This document shows positions 1 through 3,788 of a DNA stretch of 6,408 nucleotides, piece by piece. The position numbers and the translations under genes are program-made. Position 1 is the first letter of the stretch. Each line of letters starts with the position of its first letter. The DNA is from JAHFJU01 sp964354865 (GTDB taxonomy: Bacteria > Patescibacteriota > Gracilibacteria > UBA1369 > UM-FILTER-53-11): NCBI GenBank assembly GCA_964354865.1, contig CAYHBN010000079.1, positions 1 to 6,408 of the forward strand. Direction: 5' to 3'. The notes beneath the pieces are model-generated. The model was not told the origin of the DNA. It searched no databases and worked only from the letters and a program-made list of their open reading frames with translations.

Positions 1-13
1 GAAATCGGTTCAT
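1..13 (-). CDS. Start of a further gene, cut by the window edge
   Basis: Only four codons and one base are visible, reading M-N-R-F on the minus strand. The ATG lies 21 nt after the lipoprotein stop codon and is preceded by a good Shine-Dalgarno-like AAAGGA with 9-nt spacing. This is the best-placed ribosome binding site in the left half of the window. The short gap and shared strand suggest co-transcription with the lipoprotein gene. Nothing can be said about the product, and the call rests on start signals alone. Confidence 0.4.
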
Positions 14-22
14 GATTTGAAG

Positions 23-28
23 TCCTTT
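23..28 (-). promoter_or_regulatory. Ribosome binding site AAAGGA for the gene starting at 13
   Basis: AAAGGA on the minus strand sits 9 nt before the ATG at 13-11, inside the 21-nt gap after the lipoprotein stop codon. It is the main reason for believing that a gene begins at the window edge. Confidence 0.4.
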
Positions 29-34
29 CGTGTG

Positions 35-757
35 TCAGTTCAGTTCGGCGAGAAGTTCGCGCAGATCGTTGGGAATCTCGAGTGTCATGTGATTTTCATT
101 CAGATTTCGCAGTCGCTCGTCGGGGTTGCTGGCGGAGTCGTAGATCCACTCCACATACAGAACCATCTGTGAATGAACGTACAGCGCATAGATTTTCGGA
201 ACGCCGAGATCGGTCGAGGTGTACAAGTACGCCTGCGAATCTTGAGTCACGTTGATGATCTCGTGAGGCGGCGTGTTGTTGCCGATTGTGCTGTACTGAA
301 CCCAGAACTGCACCTTGTTGCCGCGATTCGTAGGAATCATCGTCAGGTGATACTCGTAGCCGTTGTCGCGTTGAATCCGAAATGCATTGCATGCCTTCAC
401 CTGCTGCTCCCAGATTGCCAGTGGCAGTGGTTGTGCCGAGTTCGTGTTGCTGAGCGTGATGTGATTCACGTTCGGGTTCGGTTCGTTGGCGCAGGCGAGT
501 TGAATGGGGTTGCGGTTGTTCGCGTTGTCGGCGTTGTCGTCCGAATTCTGATTGTTGTCGGGCGAGGTAGCGTCGGGCTTGGGCGTGTTCCCTTTGTGTT
601 GAGGCGCAGCGGTGGCGTCGTAGTAGCCGCAGTTGTACTCGATGCACTCCTGGGGCACACGGCCGCATGCGATGAGCAGTTGAATGGGGCAGAAAACTGC
701 GGTCAGAATGACCAACAGCCAGTTGCGAAAAACCTTTGTCAGAAAATCCTGTTTCAT
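35..757 (-). CDS. Small exported lipoprotein, function unknown
   Basis: This is a 240-residue protein with a classic lipoprotein signal. It has a charged start (MKQDFLTKVFRN), a hydrophobic stretch at about residues 13-30, and lipobox L28-I29-A30-C31. Residue C31 would be lipidated and the protein anchored on the outer face of the membrane. An upstream in-frame ATG at 832 would add 25 residues ahead of the signal, so the ATG at 757 is preferred even though its ribosome binding site (GAGAG) is weak. The mature part has four more cysteines (C38, C43, C89, C123). A low-complexity Asn/Asp/Pro linker at about 56-84 leads into a probably beta-rich globular part (about 95-205) with many Tyr, Trp and Phe. 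I recognise no family. Base composition is clearly GC-richer than the AT-rich genes to its right, which may mean a different history. The next gene begins 21 nt downstream. Confidence 0.75.
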   Translation of the reverse strand: MKQDFLTKVFRNWLLVILTAVFCPIQLLIACGRVPQECIEYNCGYYDATAAPQHKGNTPKPDATSPDNNQNSDDNADNANNRNPIQLACANEPNPNVNHITLSNTNSAQPLPLAIWEQQVKACNAFRIQRDNGYEYHLTMIPTNRGNKVQFWVQYSTIGNNTPPHEIINVTQDSQAYLYTSTDLGVPKIYALYVHSQMVLYVEWIYDSASNPDERLRNLNENHMTLEIPNDLRELLAELN

Positions 758-850
758 ACTCTCTGTCTCTTTTTCAATGATCACCGAATGTTCGAAGTGC
801 TGTGCAAAAAGGATTATCCGCACGCACCTCAAAACCGGGATGTGTCCTTT

Positions 851-905
851 TTATCAAACACATATGAACGCCGATTAAACGCAAATTAAACGGATTATGA
901 ACGAG
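851..905 (-). repeat. Five tandem degenerate 11-bp units (consensus about nnCGTTyAatn)
   Basis: Read on the minus strand from 905 down, five consecutive 11-mers line up without gaps: CTCGTTCATAA, TCCGTTTAATT, TGCGTTTAATC, GGCGTTCATAT, GTGTTTGATAA. The core CGTT-pyrimidine-A is kept in the first four, and the fifth is diverged. The array fills much of the 197-nt spacer between the HNH stop codon and the lipoprotein start. I see no coding potential, hairpin or terminator in it. The 11-bp period is close to one DNA turn, so a protein could bind along one face, but this is inference. Confidence 0.6.
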
Positions 906-954
906 TTCTGAAATCCTTCCTGTTAAAATGAATGTTTTTTCTTTCAACGCCGAA

Positions 955-1944
955 TTATGTTGCATATTTTTGCCTATATCTTCGATACAAAATATCTGCT
1001 TTTAAAATTTTTGTAGGATTTTTGATGACCGACATTTTCCAATCACACGCGTCAAACTTTTCATTCTCAATTAGATTGTTATGAGCAAATTCGTGATGGA
1101 TTTTGCAAAGTAAAATGATTGATTTATGGCTTTTTGACTCGCTAAATCGGTCGGTGTGGTGAATGACGTTGTACGGCAAATTACAATTTGGGTAACTACA
1201 TCGGCCGTTTGTTTTTGCAATCAATTCGCGTTCTTGTTTTGCGGGAACGTAGCGGGTGACTGGTTTTTTTGTTGATTGTGGTAATTCTTTTTTCTGATTT
1301 TTGACCGTTTCTTTTAGTCCAAAAGTTTCACCGGTGATACTTTTTTTTTTATTAGCGGTATCTGTTTTCTCCAAAACTAATTTTAAAAACTTCGAGTCGC
1401 TCATATGTTTGCCAAACTTTGCTTTAAGTTTCATAAATAGAAAACTCGCGTCTATATCAAGCTCGATTCTTTTGAGTGTTGGAACCGCGGCGCATTTAGT
1501 TCTTTCTTCAGGCGCGTTTTCTCCATCGAAAATTTGCATGTTCGTTGAATTTTGCGCGCTCATATTCTGTGCCTTATGCACCTCTTTCGACATACCCTGT
1601 ACCGCCAGTTTGCTCATATCTAAAACATTTTCGGCGTAGGACTTGTCGGTTTCGGCAGTCGCAACTTTTGCGACCATTGCTACTTTATGAACACCAACAT
1701 GTTCGATCGCAGCTCTCAAAAATGGTTTATTAATAAGGTTTTCTTCAAGTCGAAGTCGTTTGATTACGGTCGTTCGTGCAATGTCTCCATATTTTCCACA
1801 ATATTCGACAATGGAGCCGGCATACTTTTTCCAAATCCCACTTTTATAAATATCAGGCAAAATGGCTAACATTTTATTTTTAAGTGAGTGCCGAATACGA
1901 CCGAATTTTAGAAATTCATAATGGAGTTGTTGAGGAGTTGTCAT
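955..1944 (-). CDS. HNH endonuclease-like protein with N-terminal helical domain
   Basis: The product is 329 residues. Residues about 15-125 are mostly helical (LPDIYKSGIWKKYAGSIVEY onward) and resemble the region preceding HNH domains in many bacterial HNH/DUF222-like proteins. A Lys/Ser-rich variable linker at about 126-235 follows. The C-terminal HNH core (about 238-290) has C249-x4-C254, H262-H263, and C280-x2-H283-H284 with H288 after it. C249, C254, C280 and H283 are the likely zinc ligands and H263 the likely catalytic base. Where many relatives have Asn in N-L-x-x-L-C this protein has Ser275 (SIILLC), so catalytic competence is uncertain. Such proteins are metal-dependent DNA nucleases, but the biological role of this type is not established to my knowledge. 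The start at 1944 has no Shine-Dalgarno sequence. A run of ten A's in the coding strand (1341-1350) lies in the linker. No terminator is evident downstream. Confidence 0.85.
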   Translation of the reverse strand: MTTPQQLHYEFLKFGRIRHSLKNKMLAILPDIYKSGIWKKYAGSIVEYCGKYGDIARTTVIKRLRLEENLINKPFLRAAIEHVGVHKVAMVAKVATAETDKSYAENVLDMSKLAVQGMSKEVHKAQNMSAQNSTNMQIFDGENAPEERTKCAAVPTLKRIELDIDASFLFMKLKAKFGKHMSDSKFLKLVLEKTDTANKKKSITGETFGLKETVKNQKKELPQSTKKPVTRYVPAKQERELIAKTNGRCSYPNCNLPYNVIHHTDRFSESKSHKSIILLCKIHHEFAHNNLIENEKFDACDWKMSVIKNPTKILKADILYRRYRQKYAT

Positions 1945-2048
1945 AAAGTTTTCGGGAGTTAAAAAATGAAATTATTTTGAGTTATTTAGCGCGAAATTTT
2001 TCGAACTTTTTGCGCACCAAAATCCTCTCAAAAACCGCCACCCAAAAC

Positions 2049-2064
2049 AAGCCAAATTTGGCTT
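2049..2064. repeat. Perfect 16-bp palindrome, possible operator
   Basis: AAGCCAAATTTGGCTT is a perfect self-complementary 16-mer with no spacer, more typical of a dimeric protein binding site than of an RNA hairpin. It lies about 105 bp upstream of the HNH start codon. It is framed by an inverted pair (AAAATCCT at 2019-2026, AGGATTTT at 2071-2078) and a direct pair (GCACCAAAAT at 2014-2023 and 2091-2100). Which gene it would control is not shown by the sequence. Confidence 0.45.
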
Positions 2065-2076
2065 AAATATAGGATT

Positions 2077-2367
2077 TTAACATATTTTTAGCACCAAAAT
2101 TAGCATGCCCTTTTTGCCCCCATTTAAAGCCCTTAAACGATTTCGCATTTCGTATAAAAAAGTCGTCAAGTCGAAGTGCTGAACGGCAATCAAATATTCA
2201 AATAATTTAGCGGAATTTGCAGCTGCGATATATGTAGAAAGAAGGTGGTGGAAAAATGTGGCAGGCGGTGACAAAATACGAAATTGCCAACTAGTTCGCG
2301 ATAGTTCGACTAGAAAAGTGTCATCGATGAAACATTTAATACAGAAAAAACACTGCTGCTTAACCAC
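2077..2367 (-). CDS. Doubtful small ORF, 96 codons, unknown
   Basis: A GTG-started frame encodes 96 residues in the otherwise empty divergent region. The C-terminal half (about 40-85: LLSTYIAAANSAKLFEYL and onward) looks amphipathic-helical and protein-like. The N-terminal part, with MVKQQCFFCIKC, is less convincing. No ribosome binding site precedes the GTG and I recognise no family. It could be a small real gene, the remnant of a decayed one, or chance in AT-rich DNA. I lean towards remnant or chance. Confidence 0.2.
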   Translation of the reverse strand: MVKQQCFFCIKCFIDDTFLVELSRTSWQFRILSPPATFFHHLLSTYIAAANSAKLFEYLIAVQHFDLTTFLYEMRNRLRALNGGKKGMLILVLKIC

Positions 2368-2477
2368 CGTGTCATGTTCCGCGAGGACGATCTCCAGGTG
2401 AGAACTAGGTACAACAATCCCGCAAAATATTTGTTAGAAAACTTCAAGCGCTCCCACTTACCCACTTTTCGCCGCTC

Positions 2478-2486
2478 TGCTATACT
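2478..2486 (+). promoter_or_regulatory. Extended -10 promoter for the pilin pair
   Basis: TGCTATACT combines an extended -10 TGn with a TATACT hexamer (2481-2486) that differs from TATAAT at one position. There is no recognisable TTGACA-like -35 at 17 bp, which fits the extended -10 type. Transcription would start near 2493 and leave a leader of about 26 nt before the first pilin ATG. Confidence 0.5.
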
Positions 2487-2518
2487 GACGCCCGATCTAT
2501 TTCTTTATTTATTTTCAT

Positions 2519-3022
2519 ATGATCGGAAAAATTAATTTGAAAACTGAGCTCTCTAAGAGCCGTGGTTTTACCCTCATGGAATTGCTCATCGTTATCGCGA
2601 TTTTGGGCATTCTTGGTGTTGCATTTGTTCCTAATATTCTTAAAGCACCAGCAAAAGCGCGAGATGCTGTTCGTGTAAAGAAAGTGCAAGATGTACACAC
2701 GGCGATCGAGGCTTATTATGCAGAGAAAGGGAAGTTGCCAGAATCAGATGTTGCGGGTTGTGTAACCGATGTTTTTGTTAGGAAACTTGGTATGGCGGCA
2801 GCTCCCGTTGATCCAAATAAATCGGGAAGTTGTAGTGCGGATGTTGCTAATAAAGCTTGGTATCTCTACAAAGTAGTTGGTGCTAATTATGTTGTTGGCG
2901 CAATAACTGAGGTTCATGAAAATGCCAATACAAAAATGCTCCCTGATGCTATAACGTATCCAGTTACTAGTGCTGTTTCTGACCCAGCTGGTACCTACTT
3001 CACCGCGACCGGCCCTATCTGA
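2519..3022 (+). CDS. Type IV prepilin / pseudopilin, first of a tandem pair
   Basis: This is a 167-residue prepilin. The leader MIGKINLKTELSKSRG ends at G16, where a PilD-type prepilin peptidase would cut before F17. The mature protein starts FTLMELLIVIAILGILG with the invariant Glu at mature position 5 (E21). One hydrophobic helix (about 17-40) serves as membrane anchor before assembly and as filament core after it. Helix alpha1 continues through KAPAKARDAVRVKKVQDVHT to about residue 70. The globular head has C81 and C105, likely a disulfide, followed by probable beta-strands (WYLYKVVGANYVVGAITEVH), and the protein ends GTYFTATGPI. No Shine-Dalgarno sequence precedes the ATG; upstream is T-rich. 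The second pilin begins 35 nt after this stop codon, so both probably share the promoter at 2478. The sequence alone cannot tell a pilus subunit from a secretion or competence pseudopilin. Confidence 0.9.
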   Translation: MIGKINLKTELSKSRGFTLMELLIVIAILGILGVAFVPNILKAPAKARDAVRVKKVQDVHTAIEAYYAEKGKLPESDVAGCVTDVFVRKLGMAAAPVDPNKSGSCSADVANKAWYLYKVVGANYVVGAITEVHENANTKMLPDAITYPVTSAVSDPAGTYFTATGPI

Positions 3023-3057
3023 TTCTCTCTTCTTATACACATTAATTTCGATTTTAT

Positions 3058-3594
3058 ATGTTGAAAAATTCTCGAGGATTCACGCTCATGGAGCTCCTCA
3101 TCGTTATCGCAATTTTAGGCATTCTTGGTGTCGCCTTTGTTCCAAACATTTTAAAAGCTCCTGCAAAAGCGCGTGATGCGGTTCGAGTCAAGAAGGTGCA
3201 AGATTTGCACACGGCGATTGAGGCGTATTACGCAGAGCACGGTTCGTTCCCACAGAAATCTGGCCCAGCAGGTGGTGATTTTGGCCCTTGCGCCGATAAT
3301 GAGTTAGCAATTGCAGTTGGCATGCAATCAGCGCCAGTTGATTCAAATAGCAAAGGTAGCTGTAATGGCGGAGCTCCTGATGCTGCTGATGCAGATAAAT
3401 ATCTGTACGATGTATTCGACGTCACTGTTGACGGTGTTACAACAAAACATTACATCGTTGGAGCGCTTACTGAGGTTCAAACTTCGGCAAATTCAGCTAT
3501 TCCTGCTGCTGACGCCCTAAATTTAACTGAAGTCCCCCCTCCCGTTCAATCACCAGCTGACGGTACCTACTTTATGGCAACCGGCCCTATCTGA
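3058..3594 (+). CDS. Type IV prepilin / pseudopilin, second of a tandem pair
   Basis: This is a 178-residue prepilin with a very short leader, MLKNSRG, cut after G7 before F8; the mature Glu5 is E12. From the shared SRG onward it matches the first pilin at 55 of 56 residues (V/L is the only change) through HTAIEAYYAE. C78 and C102 keep the same 23-residue spacing as in its neighbour, with a shared APVD-x-N loop between them. The head then diverges: an acidic Ala/Asp segment (about 103-114), probable beta-strands (YLYDVFDVTVDG, HYIVGALTEVQ), a Pro-rich stretch (about 159-166), and the ending DGTYFMATGPI. The mature form is 20 residues longer than that of the first pilin. There is no Shine-Dalgarno sequence. 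A strong terminator begins 32 nt after the stop codon. Duplication followed by head divergence is the simplest origin. Confidence 0.9.
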   Translation: MLKNSRGFTLMELLIVIAILGILGVAFVPNILKAPAKARDAVRVKKVQDLHTAIEAYYAEHGSFPQKSGPAGGDFGPCADNELAIAVGMQSAPVDSNSKGSCNGGAPDAADADKYLYDVFDVTVDGVTTKHYIVGALTEVQTSANSAIPAADALNLTEVPPPVQSPADGTYFMATGPI

Positions 3595-3626
3595 TTTTTG
3601 CGAAATGTCGGTTTTAGTTGATTATT

Positions 3627-3662
3627 ACGGGGTCTCTCACGCTGAGGGGCTCCGTTTTTTTT
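3627..3662 (+). terminator. Intrinsic terminator closing the pilin pair
   Basis: A 12-bp stem with three G-U wobbles (ACGGGGTCTCTC at 3627-3638 with GAGGGGCTCCGT at 3644-3655) closes a 5-nt loop. It is followed by an eight-T run (3655-3662). It lies 32 nt after the second pilin stop codon and has the form of a Rho-independent terminator. It separates the pilins from the long gene downstream. Confidence 0.9.
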
Positions 3663-3676
3663 GGCGCGCCGATATC

Positions 3677-3730
3677 TGGCCTCTAAATTAGAAAACAACA
3701 GTAGTGTTTTGCAATCTTATTAGAAGGCCA
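3677..3730. repeat. Nested inverted repeat upstream of the long gene
   Basis: The outer arms TGGCCTCTAA (3677-3686) and TTAGAAGGCCA (3720-3730) pair over 10 bp with one bulged base. Inside them AAAACA (3692-3697) and TGTTTT (3705-3710) pair around a 7-nt loop. There is no T-run after it, so it is not a second terminator. It ends 18 bp before the TATAAT box of the long gene, where the -35 region should be, so a regulatory dyad is possible. Confidence 0.45.
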
Positions 3731-3748
3731 AAAGGGGTCAAAATGAGG

Positions 3749-3754
3749 TATAAT
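3749..3754 (+). promoter_or_regulatory. -10 box TATAAT for the long secreted-protein gene
   Basis: A perfect TATAAT lies 35 bp before the GTG start and downstream of the pilin terminator. Transcription would begin near 3761, giving a leader of about 28 nt. No -35 hexamer stands out at 16-18 bp; that region overlaps the right arm of the nested inverted repeat. Confidence 0.5.
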
Positions 3755-3780
3755 TAAGAGATACAAAAATAAATACATAT

Positions 3781-3785
3781 AAGGA
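3781..3785 (+). promoter_or_regulatory. Ribosome binding site AAGGA supporting the GTG start
   Basis: AAGGA lies 3 nt before the GTG at 3789. The spacing is short but usable. An in-frame ATG at 3825 also has a GGAG 8 nt upstream, but starting there would remove the Lys-rich n-region of the signal peptide, so the GTG is preferred. Confidence 0.55.
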
Positions 3786-3788
3786 CGC

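Larger units (their letters stand above)
1945..2518. other. 574-nt AT-rich divergent intergenic region
   Basis: This region separates the minus-strand HNH gene from the plus-strand pilins, so it should carry both upstream signals. It holds a perfect 16-bp palindrome with flanking repeats (2014-2100), a doubtful minus-strand ORF (2077-2367), a 10-bp-period repeat TAGTTCG (2292-2298 and 2302-2308) inside a CTAGT/ACTAG dyad, and the pilin promoter at 2478-2486. I see no tRNA, riboswitch or CRISPR. I could not find a convincing promoter for the HNH gene. Confidence 0.6.

Noticed and set aside
813..818. GATAAT on the minus strand as a promoter for the lipoprotein gene
   Set aside because: It has no -35 partner at a suitable distance and no TGn extension, and one-mismatch -10 hexamers are common in AT-rich DNA.
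758..832. Upstream ATG at 832 as start of the lipoprotein
   Set aside because: It would put 25 residues ahead of a complete lipoprotein signal. The ATG at 757 gives the normal n-region, hydrophobic core and lipobox order.
96..889. Long frames on both strands overlapping the lipoprotein gene (for example 173-889 plus, 96-668 minus)
   Set aside because: They are shadows of the GC-rich lipoprotein gene: Arg/Val- or Arg/Gln-rich translations without domains. The lipoprotein frame has a signal peptide and lipobox.
851..905. CRISPR array
   Set aside because: The 11-bp units are contiguous with no spacers, and no cas genes are in the window.
2374..2535. 53-codon plus-strand ORF starting MFREDDLQVRTRYNNP
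   Set aside because: It runs through the pilin promoter and overlaps the pilin start in another frame, has no ribosome binding site, and shows no recognisable domain. Stop codons lie close upstream in its frame.
3034..3039. TATACA as an internal promoter for the second pilin
   Set aside because: There is no -35 or TGn extension, and the 35-nt gap is typical of co-transcribed genes. It remains possible but is not supported.
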